A DNA stretch of 64,000 bases from Schistocephalus solidus (Eukaryota > Platyhelminthes > Cestoda > Diphyllobothriidea > Diphyllobothriidae), in contig WEDG01004142.1 in NCBI GenBank assembly GCA_017591395.1, positions 1-64,000 on the forward strand, given 5' to 3'. This document shows positions 24,868-37,904 of this stretch, piece by piece. The notes under the pieces were generated by a model, which had not been told where the DNA came from, did no database searches, and worked only from the letters and a program-made list of their open reading frames with translations. A program made the position numbers and the translations under genes. How positions within the stretch are numbered: the stretch's first letter is position 1; each line of letters begins with the position of its first letter.

Positions 24868-25130
24868 TGACCACGTGCTGAGAGTTGTGGCCAACTGCCG
24901 GGATAACTCGGTCCTTCTCAGGGCTTATAGTCAAGTTTAATGGTTTTTAATATGGCCTTTATTGTACGCTCACTCCTGAGAAATCAGAGCACTTTTTGAG
25001 AAAGCCTGCTACTTGTTTTTGGGACCAGACCGTGGTTGCGGCACGCGCAGACGGGCTGTTTAGTTTTGCCCGCCATTGTGCCCGCCCCCATATCCGGTCG
25101 TCTTGCCAGGGTCTCGCCACAGGAGCCAGA
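24868..25130 (+). repeat. Dispersed repeat family B head, diverged
   Basis: Hairpin-like start (ccacgtgctgagagttgtgg), then ccaactgccgggataactcgg and tatggcctttatt, collinear with 42235-42410. A downstream part (gcacgcgcagacgggctg) matches 54100-54120. Confidence 0.55.
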
Positions 25131-25335
25131 AGGCTGCGAAAGGAGATGCTGTTCAATTCTGCCTCATCACCTAACTCACACACGCTGTAGACGTGGTCAT
25201 TGCTTGCGACGGTCGAAATGTTGATTAAGAAACTGCCATCATGCTTTCACTCCCGTGAGCCCTCGTGTCAATTTCGCCGTCTTGTATTCGCATGATGGAA
25301 ATTTCGAAGGACGGGGCGGCGTATCATTCCTCATT

Positions 25336-25890
25336 CCTCCTCCTCCACCTCCTCCTCCTCTTCCTCCTCCTCCTCCTCCTCCTCCTCCTCCCTCCTCCTC
25401 CTCCGCCTCCTCCTCCTCCTCCCTCCTCCTCCCTCCTCCTCCTCCTCCTCCTCCTCCCACCCCCTCCTCCTCCTCCTCCTCCTCCTCCCTCCTCCACCTC
25501 CTCCTCCTCCTCCTCCTCCCTCCTCCTCCTCCACCTCCTCCTCCTCCTCCTCCCTCCTCCTCCTCCTCCTCCTCCTCCCTCCCCTCCTCCTCCTCCTCCT
25601 CCTCCTCCCTCCTCCTCCTCCCTCCTCCCTCCTCCTCCCTCCCTCCTCCTCCCTCCTCCTCCTACACTCCCTCCTCCCTCCTCCTCCTCCTCCTCCTCCT
25701 CACCTCCTCCTCCTCCTCCTCCTCCTCCTCCTCCCTCCTCCTCCTCCTCCTCCTCCTCCCTCCCTCCTCCTCCTCCGCCTCCTCCTCCTCCCTCCTCCTC
25801 CCCTCCTCCTCCTCCTCCTCCCTCCTCCCTCCTCCTCCTCCTCCTCCTCCTCCTCCTCCTCCTCCTCCTCCTCCTCCTCCTCCCTCCTCC
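25336..25890 (+). repeat. (CTC/CCT)n homopyrimidine microsatellite, about 555 bp
   Basis: Nearly pure C/T on the plus strand, with only a handful of interruptions (cca, ccg, tac, cac). All long poly-Pro/Ser/Leu frames on the plus strand and poly-Gly/Arg/Glu frames on the minus strand across it are translation artefacts of the repeat. A mirror-symmetric homopurine-homopyrimidine tract of this length can form triplex (H-DNA). Confidence 0.97.
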
Positions 25891-27200
25891 TGAGTGTTGT
25901 GTTCTGTGCAGCATCCAGATTTGGCTTAGACTTGCGATCCAGTTACTCGGAGCTCCAGTTTTCGCTTTTGGGGCACGGGCCTCCTAAAAATGTCCATTCC
26001 TCTCACAGTGTGCCCTACCGCGCGTGATGAGATCGTGGGCTTTGAAGCACTTCTTTTCTCCGCCAGCCGGACTGTTCACTCTTTTGTCAGATGCAGCAAC
26101 TTTTACATTTTTCCGTGAAACCTTGATGGCGTGCGGGTTAGTGGTGTGCAGGTACGACCAAACCGAACGATGTTACCCGAAAGATTGCAGAGCTGTTTTT
26201 GTCGATGATGCAGGCGTTTTCAGCTGTCTGCAAACAGAATTCACACCCTAACAGGCATTTATTTTTATTGCCATAATTTTTTCTGTCTTTAAAGAGGACT
26301 CTTCCCTGACAAAGCACTCAAGTTCTTCTAACTGTTCTTCGCCTCTAAACGAAGGTGATCCCACACAAATGTCGTATCTTAAGCGCAACTTGTTGATTCA
26401 GTATAAGGCGCGTAGCAGCTGGAATTTTTCTAGCTCATTCTTGTGTTTTTATTTTGAAACCTGCACGCGCGGGCCATTTTTAAGGTCCCTTTTGGACCAC
26501 AAATATGCCTCCAATAACAGTCTTCTTGTATTTATCCGAAGTAATGCGTGAGAGAGAGCCTGATAAGTCTGTTGAAGACAGGAATGGTTCATTGTCGTCG
26601 TACACATCAAACATTATATGACTGGAACGAGTGGTACTTATACTTGTGACAACTGCCCTGTAATAACTTTCTAGTTCGGGCTAAATTAAAGTCTCCTTCG
26701 ACCAGAAGATGAAGCAGCTAAATCGCCGACGTGATTCACTTCTCTCCTACAACTTTATATTTTCTAGTGTGACTTCTGATACGCACCCTGTTTCAACTGA
26801 TCTTCAGCTACTGGAAACATTTTCGAAAGTTCTTGAATGGGGCAAATGTTCGAATTCCACATGAGCAAGTATGAAGACTGACCGACCACTGGAAACGTTT
26901 ATTTATTTTTCGCGGCAGTAGCCCCTCGCCCGAGATAAAAACAGCAACGGAACAGGTGCAGTTATAGGGCTGTTTGTCAGCCAATTATCAGTGATGTGAA
27001 TGTGGAGGTGGTTGCGTAATGCTGGCGCCATATCAATGCATTGATTAATTGAGTTCTCATCCAAGGCCCAGACTCCAATTAATTTTCGGTTTGGCTTACT
27101 TCTGGCGTGACCGACTACCTTGGTTGCTGCAACATTGAACTCATGTCCCGTTTATAAGTTGTGGACCGCCATTTGTGAGAATTCCTCAACCCATCACCTA
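25891..27200. other. Intron sequence without recognised features
   Basis: Only short frames; no family motif seen. Confidence 0.4.
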
Positions 27201-27870
27201 GCCAGCTCATGTTTGCATGTTCGAATCCCACCGAGCCCGCCGAGCATTTCACCATGGGACAAATGCTTTTTGTATTCAACACTTTTTGGATGTCATTCCG
27301 TTGTGCAATTTCGATATGAAAGATTTGATGAGAACATGCTTTCAAGAATTCGTGGAACGAGAATTTAAAAGAAACTAGATGGGATAAAATCTATCAGTAT
27401 TTTGCGGAGCCAAAGTGAAATTTGGGTTTTCCTGTCAATACGCGCCCAAAACTAGGAACGAAATAGGTACATCGCTTGCGCGATGACTAACTTCATCAAG
27501 CACAGCTTTTATATACGTTACATGATTTTTCTGTTTCTCCACCCTAAAATTATTCTTTCCGAGTCATCAGAATACCCGGGAGCAGGAGTAAATGGGCGAA
27601 TAATTTTGCAACGGAATGAGTACGTCGAATTTCCAAGGTGATGAGAGTTCAATTCTAGCTTGAAAATTTGTCCGGATCTGCGAAAGAGGAGACCGTATTT
27701 GAGAACACTAACGAGCTGCTGGATCTGTCATGCCACCACGGACTATCATGGCCGGACGAGTCTAAGAACTGCAAACTACTTGAACGGACGGTGCCTGCAA
27801 CTCGGGGACTGCAAACATTCTTCCAAGATCATATCTCACCAACGGCATGTGGAGAGGAGGAGTTGAAACA
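27201..27870 (+). repeat. Dispersed repeat family E, plus-strand copy
   Basis: Reverse-complement partner of 22981-23600; homology 27235-27867. Starts near a B-box-like gttcgaatccc (27208). The conserved frame (about 27668-27865) encodes SAKEETVFENTNELL..., of unknown function. The copy ends just before a (GTA)n tract. Confidence 0.7.
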
Positions 27871-27939
27871 GATTAGTACTGAGTCCCCATCGCTGGTACT
27901 GGGGGCGTTGTTGGTACTTGTGGTGCTAGTGTTGGTGAT

Positions 27940-28046
<107 letters not shown>

Positions 28047-28059
28047 AGGTAGATACGGA

Positions 28060-29890
28060 GGTGGCGGGATCGGGTCAAGCGATGTTCGTCGCCGTGATCG
28101 GCACAATGAGTGGAGGAGGGAGGATGGTGTCAGTGCTCGTGGGTGGCGGGCCATCGATGAAGATTTTATCTGAGGCAGGTGCTGCAGAAGTTGATGTTGT
28201 GGGATGGCTGTTGCATTGAGTTCGAAGATGCCCTACCAGGGTGATTCGCGCGCGAAATGTGCGTTGTCAGCGTGGGCACGTTGGCAGGGCTTGGACATTG
28301 GCAGTGTTGATCTGAAGTGCTTGTGACTTGCGAGGCGCCCTTAGCATTGGCGATCCGATTGGCCTCGTATATTGCTGCACCAGTCATCACGGATTTTCTC
28401 CATGCTGGTCTTTCCTGAGCGAGGCCCTCCCAGGTCGCCGGGTTGATTTGCAGTTGCTTCAGTGATTTATTTAAAATGTTCTTATAGCGTCGTTTTTTAC
28501 TTCCCTGTCGGTGAGCACCCGTAGTTATATCTCCGTCGAAAAGTCGCTTGGGCAGTCACTCGTCATCCATTTTCACCAGGTGGCCGCTCCATCGCAGTTG
28601 CACTTGCCTCAGCATGGCGCGTATGCTGAGGATTCCGGTCCACTCAAGGACTTTTGTGTACGGGATCCTGTCTTGCGGTCTCAGCTTCAGTATTCTGCAG
28701 AGGCAGCTGAGATGGAAGTGATGAAGATTCCTATCTTGGTTCGAGTAGATGTCCAGGTCTCTGCTCCGTAAAGAACTATCGTCAACACAACGGCCTTGTA
28801 CATCTTAGTTTGATGTTCAGGTGAATACCGTGGCGATTCCACACGAAGGCCTGACTGGCTTTGGAGATCCATCGAGCAACCTCGTCGTCGATTCTCGTGT
28901 TGCGTGACAGCATGCTTCCCAGATAAGCAAATGTCTCCACATTTTTGAGTTGAGCGCCTTTGACATTCATTCGGGGAGCATTGTATTTCGCACTGGGTGG
29001 CGGCTGGTGCATGACAACCGTTTTGGCTGTACTGATTGTTAATCCAAATTGGTGCAGCCTGCGTTGAAGAGGTCCATACTCCTTTGTATGTCCTTCTCCT
29101 CCGTCACGGTGTCAAGGGCGCAGTCGTCCGCGAAGAGCAATTCATGGACTGTATTCGTCGACACACGCGTTCGGGCCTGCATACGCTGACTGCTGAGAAG
29201 GTTCCCGTCAGTTCTGTAGTCGATGCGGATCTCAGGGCGCTCATCACGCTAGGCGTCCATCAGCATAGCAGAGCACATGCGACTGAAGAGGGTGGGGGCC
29301 AGTAAGCAGCCCTGCTTCACTCCGTTGGTCACTGTGAATGCTTCGTATACCGTCCCGTTGTCAGTGACGCGCCCCATTATCCCATCGTGAAGCTATCGCA
29401 CCATGTACGTGAACCACTCAGGACAGTCACGTTTCTGCATAATTTTCCACAGTACGTTTCGATTCACCGTGTCAAAGGCTTTCATGAGATCCACGAAGGT
29501 AGTGTAGAGGTGGGTTCGCATCTCCTGGCATTTCTCTTGTAGCTGGCGGGCGGCGAATATCATGTCGGTTGTTGCGCGGTGTCGTCAAAAGCCACATTGG
29601 CTTTCCGGGAGCAGGATATGGCGAGGATACTCCCGGCAATGTTGAGCAACGAGAGGCCTCTGTGTTTATCACGGAGTTGTCGGTTCCCCTTTCCCTTGTT
29701 AAGATGGACGATGGACGAATCTTTGCAATCATTAGGAACTTGTCCTTGGCGCCACATCTCCTGGAATAGTGTTGTAAGTTCCGCCATCAGCCAGGGTCCG
29801 CCGCGATTGTAGACTTCAGATGGAAGATGGGTTACCTGGCTACTGGCTACCCGGCACGTCCACAGTTGGCGGATAGTGGAACGGCCTTCA
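28060..29890 (-). mobile_element. APE-type LINE family A, 5'-truncated copy (RT and C-terminus)
   Basis: Reads on the minus strand from about 29890 (STIRQL) through RT blocks EVYNRGGPWLMAELTTL, NRQLRDKHRGLSLLNIAG, NGVKQGC and an intact FADD catalytic box (29123-29134). The C-terminal [16 protein letters not shown] and KSVMTGAAIYEANRIA follow. It is the same family as 38170-41885, collinear along its length. The 5' truncation removes the endonuclease. Frameshifts and stops (for example after LAPTLFSRMCSAMLMDA) make it non-functional as read. Confidence 0.88.
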
Positions 29891-30099
29891 GTGAAGGTTA
29901 GCTGCGAAATAACCAACTTCTCGGGTCTGGCGAATAAGCAGTCGCGGACCAGCAGCGACAGTGCCAAAAGCCTTAAAAAAGCCCCAAAGTCCGATGAAGG
30001 TACTGTGACATGGCGAGTGTGAACCGCCATTAAATAAGTTCGATCGGACCCTTGGTAGTGGATGCTGTGTGCTGCCTGTCAGATGTCCGAATACCTGAC

Positions 30100-32540
30100 T
30101 CAGGTTCTCTAGAAATATAGATCCCAGGAGCCAACTCACATGGCCCTCGCAACTTTTCTGGTGGACCTTGTGTGGCGATTGCCCTCTCGCAACAAACGAA
30201 CCGTGCACTGTTTGCTTGGGAACCAGTCAACGAACGGATGGCTTATGTGCGTCTGAAAGGTCACTTCAAAACCATTTCTATCGTCTCCGTGTATGCACCA
30301 AACTTCCGCTGGCGAACAGCGTGAGAAAGAGACGTTTTATTCGCAACTTCAAGCGTTAGTTGACAGACTCCCGCGCCACGATCTGTTAATTGCTGCTGGG
30401 GGCTGGATGTGGTGGCTCCACTAACAGTCAGCTTATTGGCCGTTTTGGGCTTGGTTCCCGATGTGAAAATGATGAGAGACTGCTAAACTTTGCTGATCAG
30501 AACCGACTGTTCGTCATGAACACGGGCTTTCAGTACCACAATAAACATCTGCTGACCTGGTATTAAAACGACGGTCATACGGCCGGTCAGAGCGACTACA
30601 TCATAGTCAGTTCACAGTTCCGCGGCTGGGTTCATGATAGCAGATCGATGTGTGGTGCCGAGAATGGTGATGCCTCTGGGTTTGACCATGTTCTCGTACG
30701 TACATGCTTGAAAGTGCACCCATAATCCGCACCCAAGATGTCACGTGCAAGACACCTCGATACCAAATTATCCGCCAAGTTAGTGGTAGGCCTTCTAAAC
30801 TGAGCGACTCACTTCATGACGTGAATGGCAACTTTATTGCTGAAAATCCAGCCGAGGTCGAGCGCTGGCGTGAGCACTTCGATAACCTTCTCAATTTCGA
30901 TACCGAGACTAGAACCCCTTACCACGTGCATCGGAGTCTTCTCCCTCTCCTGCCTATGCAGTGTCATACGACCACCCTTCTGAAGGAGAAGTCACTGATG
31001 CCATAAGAAGGTTTCGCTACAACAAGGCACCTGGAGAGGACGGATTATATACCCTCTGAAATCTGCAATTCTTGTGTCGATACACTGGTGCCCTGGTTCC
31101 ATGAAGTGATTTTACAAGCGTGGAGAGACGATGTTGTTCCTGATGACTGGGACTCAGGCATCCTTGTGCCTGTCCACAAGAGGGGAGACAAAACGAGGGG
31201 CGAAAACTACCGTAGCATAACTCTTAGATACGTTGCTGCTATTGTCCTTCTCAGGTGATTCCAGGCTGTGCATGACTCTAGGACGAGGCCCAACCAAGCC
31301 GGATTCCGTGCGGTGCGTAGATGTGCGGACCAAATACTCACACTAAGGCGCATCCTTGAATCCCGCCATAGGTACCAGCAACTGACGGCCGTCCGATTTG
31401 TCGACTTTGCCGCCGCATTCGATTTCGTCCATCGTGAATCCTTATGGGGGATAATGGCACTAGATGGTCTTCCATCGAAAATCATCGCCATTATCAAGGC
31501 CTATTACAGCTCATCCACTGCACGAGTTTTGGTCCATTACAATCTTTCACAAGCATTCGATATCCGGTCTGGCGTTCGAGAAGGTTGTATTTTGTCGCCC
31601 ATTCTGTTCAACTACGCTATCGACTAAATTCTTTGGAAGGCCCTGCATGAAGCGGATGGTGTAGAGCTTGCACCCGGACGCCGGCTGGCTGACCTCGCCT
31701 ACGAAGATGATATCGCCTTACTAGCCTCAAACTTTGGTGATCTACAGTCTATGGTTTCGCGGGTGAATTAAGTCGCTAAATCGGTCGGCTTGTCCAAAAC
31801 GCGAGGAAGACCGAAGTTTTTTCAACCTGCATCCTTGCCCAGGAAAAAGCACCTCTCGAGGTTTGTGTCTGTCAACTTAAAGAGGTGGACAGTTTCAAAT
31901 ACCGTGATGCGAGGTTGCTGGCGAATGGACAGAGTAAGGATGACATTGTCTCCCGAATCGATGCTACTCGCCGGGTTTTCTCGAGCCTTAGAAAGTGACT
32001 GGGGACCCGACGTGACATTTCTATCGCCACAAAGATTCCCGTATACTGTGCGTCTGTCCGGTCTGTCTCTCTCTCTCTCTATGGCTGTGAATGCTGCGCT
32101 AAACGCGTGGAAGATGATCGAATACTAGAGGCATTTGACCGCCGTTGCTTGAGGACCATCCTCTGAGTGAAGTACACAGACTTCGTCTCAAATGAGACAG
32201 TTCGCACTCGTGGTGCAAATATCGCAAGGACATCCCAAGCCATCCAAGAACGACGACTGAGGTGGTTCGGGCACGTTCTTCGTCGCCCACCTTGCGAGCT
32301 CAACGTCACTGCCCTTGAACCGACCCCACTTCCCAACTGGAGACGTCGAAGAGGGGGTCAGTTCAAAACCTGGCTCGCCAAAGTTCGTCATGACATGGAA
32401 CTTATTCTTGGGCCTTCGGTATTCAGCGTCCGTAGTTGGCGAAGAGAATGGATTAAACTGGCCAGGTCTGCTGCCGCGGATCGTCACGCGTGGAGGAGCA
32501 CAATCCGTGACATAATCGTGGCCGTCTAGATCAGGCATGA
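30100..32540 (+). mobile_element. APE-type LINE family C (endonuclease-RT), degenerate
   Basis: Endonuclease remnants: KTISIVSVYAPNF (about 30270), FADQNRLFVMNTGF (about 30490) and GFDHVLVRT (about 30678). RT: NQAGFRAVRRCADQILTLR (about 31286), VDFAAAFDFVHR (about 31400), SGVREGCILSPILFNYAID (about 31568), and a catalytic box reading YEDD (31700-31711) instead of YADD. C-terminus: ERRLRWFGHVLRRPP (about 32250) and WRREWIKLARSAAADRHAW. Distinct from family A; its 3' end recurs at 63100-63600. Several stops and frame changes. Confidence 0.87.
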
Positions 32541-32870
32541 TCGCAGCCGTAAGAAGTGGGATTGTGTCGGATCCCGATGCTTTCCCGCTGGAAATCTATT
32601 GCACGGCCCGGATGGTTTCTGGTAGGGAATACGGGAGATCGTGGTCATTCTTCTAAGGAAGCCGGTCAATGGCAGCATTGGAGATGACTGATGAGTAATT
32701 AAGGTCATTTCTGAAGTGCTCGGCCCAGGGCTTCAGAATTTGGGATTTCTCCGTCAGAAGTGTTGTGCTGTCAGGGATGAGTAGCGGTGCGTTTCCCCTT
32801 GATACGGGGAGTCGTAGATGTCCTTGATGGCTTTGAAGAAGTTACGCCTCAGTATGTCTTTGGCACGCCT
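32541..32870 (-). mobile_element. APE-type LINE family A fragment, minus strand
   Basis: On the minus strand it encodes TLLTEKSQILKPWAEHF, SAAIDRLP-like and ISSGKASGSDTIP blocks, collinear with 39740-39945 of the near-full-length copy. It abuts the 3' end of the family C LINE. Confidence 0.75.
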
Positions 32871-35800
32871 TTACGGCGCCCCCTGCAGCTCAGGGACTCT
32901 GACCTGTCGAGTCAGACTTTACCACGTTCATGAATGGCCTGCGTCACCCCCAGTCCACCCCTGTCTGCTCGCGACGTCTCCTGTCTGAGTGGACCAGACG
33001 CGCAGCATCTGCGTGTCTGGTGCGGGGTTTTTGCCCTGACGGGCTGTCTCTATCATCATCAGCGCGTCTGCGTACCCCCTCCCCTCAGTTCGAACCTGCA
33101 AGATGACGATTTTAAACGGAATTGTGCGCAGAGGCCACCTGGCCCTCTAGCCCGACTTGACTGCATCACAAGCTGTCTCTGCTTCCTCATTCCGGTCAAG
33201 TAAGTTTGAACAAAAGAAGCCAGTAGGGTTTAGCCAGAGGGTAAGGAACCGATATTTGGCAGAAAAAAAGATAGGCTCTGTCTTGGTGTGCATAGGGAGC
33301 AATGTTTTCCTAACCCCATCAATTTTCTAGCCTATGTACTTGTATAGCTGGCTACCGGTCTTTGTCAGGAAATTACCGCACGTGTCAGCAGGATGCTCGC
33401 TCCAGTGAGGTCGTCCTGGACATTACCAAACTCCAGAAGGTTAAAATGAGACACCTAACACAGGGAGGCACAATTAACTCCGACTACAGAGGAAGTTACT
33501 CGTTTAAGATGTAGCCGCGCTTTTCATGACCTCTTCAACAACTAACGCGACACAGTTGGAAGCATATGGTAGCCCAAGGTTATCCCCGAAATAAGTAAAT
33601 ACTCCCATAAAGCGTAAGAAACCAGTTCTGATAGGTAAAATAAAAGGTTTGCCTCAGGGGGTGTGCAGCACCCCTAAAAGCATTATTTATTTGGGTTACG
33701 TAAGTTCCTGTGGGGTCTAATCTACTTATATTTATAAGTAGTTGCTTATTTATGAAATAACCTAGAAACCCTGAGGGAATCCCGAGTACCGGGAATAATA
33801 AAATACAACAACATACACCTGACGACCTCTATGACCAATTTTTAAAGGACGCGGGAATAGTACCCCGTATTCCAGGGGCCTTGAGTTACTCTACTGGATG
33901 GTTAGGCTTAAGATTTAGGCGAAGGCCCGAGTTAGGGTTAGTTCTGGGACAGGGGACTATTTACCTTTCCTAAAATTGTGTTTAGGGTCATATTCCCGCT
34001 ATCGTATATCCGTGGGTAAGGGAAACGTGCAGCTCTAGCAGCATGACACTCACCCTCGCAGCTAATGACCTTCAATCACACTGGTGATTTTTTCGCGCAT
34101 TCCCTGCTACGCGACTTGTCAAATTGCCTCTTTCAGTCTTGTTGTGGGCGCCTAGCTGACTGCACACATCAAGACCGGCGACTTCGTGTAGACTCAAGTG
34201 CGTCTATATTCGTGGGGGGAGAGGGGTTGGTCGATGCTCGCCTCAACGCGCGTGAGCAAAATGCATTGCTCCCAAGCTTCTTTTGGGCTTCAAAGTTCCC
34301 TAAGTCTCTTCAAAACCCTTCGGGTTTTTTGGACAACCTAACAAGCAACTCTCCGTCACTGGCATACGCGAACGCGATATTTTAACTCTCGCAAGAGACT
34401 TGATCCATCATTGCCCCGTAATGATGAGTTTCGCCCATATCTATTGTTATTGAGGCAGACTTGCGTTGCATCTGCTTCACTTCAGTCCTCTCGTGGCGTT
34501 GCGATGAAGGGCGAGGTCAAGACAATCGTTGGTGGTCGTGGGTGTCATTTTTTTCTGTTTGAGTGTGCCATCAGGGGTACATTTAGAGGTAGCCGACGTG
34601 ATCTTATCAGTCCGATTTATAACCAAGTTGCCCCACAGATTGGCAACTTTCCAAATCACAGGTTTTTTACGGGTAGGACGAACTGTTTCTGAGGGACCGC
34701 TTGCCCAGGCCACTGTCCGAGGATGAGATTAGACCCGGTATTCATCTGACCCCTGCCACACGCATAAATATTAGGAGCTCTGTAGTCGACTCATCGTTGC
34801 AAGGAAGGTCGTTTTCCTAATGCCCACCTCCTGGATAGATTCAAGCGCGCCAGCTTTATCCTACATAGGAATTGGTGGTATTCAGTGGGTATGGATTCCC
34901 CAGTACCGGTCTCTCTCTATCTCTTCTCAAAACCAGTGACTTGATTAAAACTCTCCGTCGATGATTCGGTGGAGAGGGCGTGATCGACATGCGCGCTTTC
35001 CTTCAGCACTCAGACTTTGCACCACCCAACCAGCGCTTGGCATTAGCCGCCGGGCACTTGTTTTGGTCTAGCACGAAATCAGTGTGTGTACACACGAATC
35101 CCATGACCAATTCGCAGTCTGATGTTGCTTCAGTGACGTAAACGCATGTGCTGGGATAAGTTAATGCGCCGTCTGGATGTATGAGAATAGGCGGGGCAAC
35201 CTTGGCGCGCGTGACGACTGTTGCACCGTTCTTCCATTGTGGATACCCGGATATCAGACGAGGCTACTTCGTGACTGAGCTGTGAGATCACCGTTTGGAC
35301 GCGTTGGTATTGTGTCTCCCGACAGCTTCCGGACTGCGATACCTGCGGAGAAGTTGTACGAAAAGGGCTCGAGCTCGCTGACAATGATCTTATTACGATG
35401 AGCGCGTCGGTTTTCGAGAAGGCTTTGAACATGTATTACTAGGCTCTGACATCGCCAGCGTCGTATCACTACCGCTTACTCCTGCCCTCTTCTATGGGCA
35501 TTGGTCTCCAAATTTGACCAATATTTTCTCCGTAAGCGTTTCCACTTGTTCCTTGGTTTATTCCATGGAATCTGAGCGGCGTCTTCGAGATATCCTGGTA
35601 GCAGCATAGCTTTTGGCTTCCTTAGCGACGAGCACCAATGCAACTTCACCAGAGTAAAGTTGCTTTACGAACACGCGTCAACCATCTCTATGAAATAGCC
35701 ACACTTAAAATTTGCTGAGCGTGCCAACCGCTTCGGGGATTTTGATGTACGGGATCCATTCTTAACACTTCAATTGTGAATCCTTTGGGATATTCAAATA

Positions 35801-36559
35801 TTAACCTGATTTTCCATGAACCGTTTCAGTTCTTTAAATGTAGCTTTGCACCTGTCACGTCCACTGCTCCACATCGTCTCTGGAATCCGCTTGGAGCCTG
35901 TGGCATAATTCCGTGTTCTAGGTGTGCATCCCGGCAATCTAGGAGAATGCAAGCAAGAAGGGGATTCCATGATGATTGAATAACTTCTTCGTTCTTCACG
36001 CCATTTGCAAAGGGGTTGACATTGGTAAAGTATCTGACGTCTTGTGAGGTTATCCTGTTGAATGGCCGTTGTATTTCTAGACTTCTTCTGTGGCTAAGCA
36101 GATGATCGGTGTCCTTTCACTGGAGGTCTATCGCATTTCTCTGTTGCCCATCTTTTTCAGGCGCGAGAGATGATTAGGCTTAATCAAGCTTGTTTTTGAC
36201 CTCCTCGCAGACTGGACGAACGATTAGAGACGCAATCGACGCAACCACTAACTGCATCGACACTGCCCGCACATCGCCACGCGTCCTACACACCCATACT
36301 AGTCTGTCGACCAGAAGCCATGTGAATTGTCACTCTCAGGGACAGGTCTCAATCGTGACTTGCATGTGAACTAGTTCACATCTGAGCAGCCTCAAGGCAA
36401 AGCGGGACGAGTGGGTTCCGTTAGCGGTCGGTGAGCGTTAATCAACGAATTCTCACGCAATAAGGTAAGCCTGCTTCGAAGGCGCGCTTGACAGACGTTG
36501 GCCGGGGCTGCGGACACGGTTATCTTGTAAACGAGTTGCAGGTGATCGAACAGGTTGAT
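32871..36559. other. Intron sequence without recognised genes
   Basis: 3.7 kb with scattered short frames. A telomere-like patch (ttagggttagttctggg) and CCAGGG motifs near 33850-33990 resemble the interior of the MITE-like elements. No domain recognised in the frames at 34065-34385 or 35130-35432. Confidence 0.4.
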
Positions 36560-37470
36560 GCTAAATCAAACTATGAGATTGATGCGATCAGAACACGAAA
36601 CTGAATGAACCACGACCGGTAAGTGATGTTGCTGCGAAAACGGTGGGAGGAGTCCCTTAAATGAGGCTGCGGTATTTCGTGCTGGGAGTGGATTGATCCT
36701 AGTGATGTTGCGATAAGTCCGAAATTGACTAGGATCGCTCACCCGAACCTTTAACATGCATAGGCAGTAGGGACATGTTACGGGGATTTTAGTTTTTGGG
36801 AAATCGGTCTGCGGTATACCACCTTGTAATTTCACCCTGATTTCTGTTGTTTGGTTGATTTGGGTGATGGCGGCTCCAGTTTTTATGGCAGTTTTTATGG
36901 CAGTCCATCCTTGTCTAATTTTAAGTAGCGTGTGTAGGGTTTTCCGGACTTCCTTGTATCATCGCTTGTTCCGGCTTTGTCTGTGTGCACCTGTAGCATA
37001 ATCACTTAGGCATGTGTCCATCTTCCATCACCACGACATTGACGCTCCATTCTTTGGTATGGCATGGATGCTGCGCATGCCCGCTATTTACAGGACCTCA
37101 ATATCTGGCCGCCTTCCAAACCAATTAACTGCCAGCATTCCCCCCGAGGCTGCTGAGGCAGAAATGATTGAGGTGTCTTGTTTGGCTTACGTAGTCTGTC
37201 CGTGTTTGCACCTTGGACAAGAGTGCGGTCAACGAAGCGTCATTGTAACACCCTGGTCTCAACTTAGCAATGGTACCGCCTGCCGATGGCTGGGTTTGGG
37301 TCTCAACATCAACGCCATCCTTCTCCACCTGCAGCTTGATTTTTATGCGCTTATGCCTAACCGCTTCTAGTAGTGCAGTATTTAACTTACCACGTGCCGT
37401 CCTTCGAGGCCGCCTGCAGGATCGGAGTTGCGGTGGTCTGTCTAGCATTCGGTGTTGTCGCACATCCTGT
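36560..37470 (-). mobile_element. APE-type LINE fragment, minus strand, internally deleted
   Basis: Minus-strand RRTARGKLNTALLEAV (37400 region) matches the post-endonuclease linker of family A (RPQGKLNTVLL). It then jumps to C-terminal blocks: LNHFCLSS, ATGAHRQSRNKR, KTGAAITQINQ and a Cys-pair finger TCPYCLCML. The RT core is missing, so the copy has a large internal deletion. Confidence 0.65.
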
Positions 37471-37900
37471 TAATCTTGCCAGTGATGCGAGAGCTAAATC
37501 CTTCAATTCATCCCCTCTCGATGTTCACTAGGAAGGAATTGACCATCCAGGAGTATAATCGTCTATGTGCACGCCGATGTGCATTAGATGAAGGCCGTCG
37601 CTTCCGCCGTCGTTATAGTTATCAAGTCACTCACAGCCGAGCACTCCCAGGTAGGCCCGGTACCGCCGCGGGGGCGATGTGCAGGTCTTCATAAAACCCC
37701 TCCTTCGAGTCGTCCTCATGGAGGGGGGGGGGGGTGGCTGACGATGGATTGGTACTGCCTTACGGGAAGCAGGGCAGTTGTTTCCTGTTATCCGTTTTGA
37801 GGACAAAGCCGGCCAGCTCTACTTTTGGGCGTTCGCATCGGAAGAAAGGCCAGACTGCTCCTAGTCTGTCCAGTTGTCCGTCTTCGACGAGGGGCATATC
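37471..37900. other. Intron sequence without recognised genes
   Basis: Contains a poly-G run at about 37720-37733. Confidence 0.4.
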
Positions 37901-37904
37901 CTTA

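Noticed and set aside
25255..25987. Long Pro/Ser/Leu and Gly/Arg/Glu open frames on both strands (up to 240 codons)
   Set aside because: They are translations of the CTC microsatellite in different frames, with no flanking coding signal.
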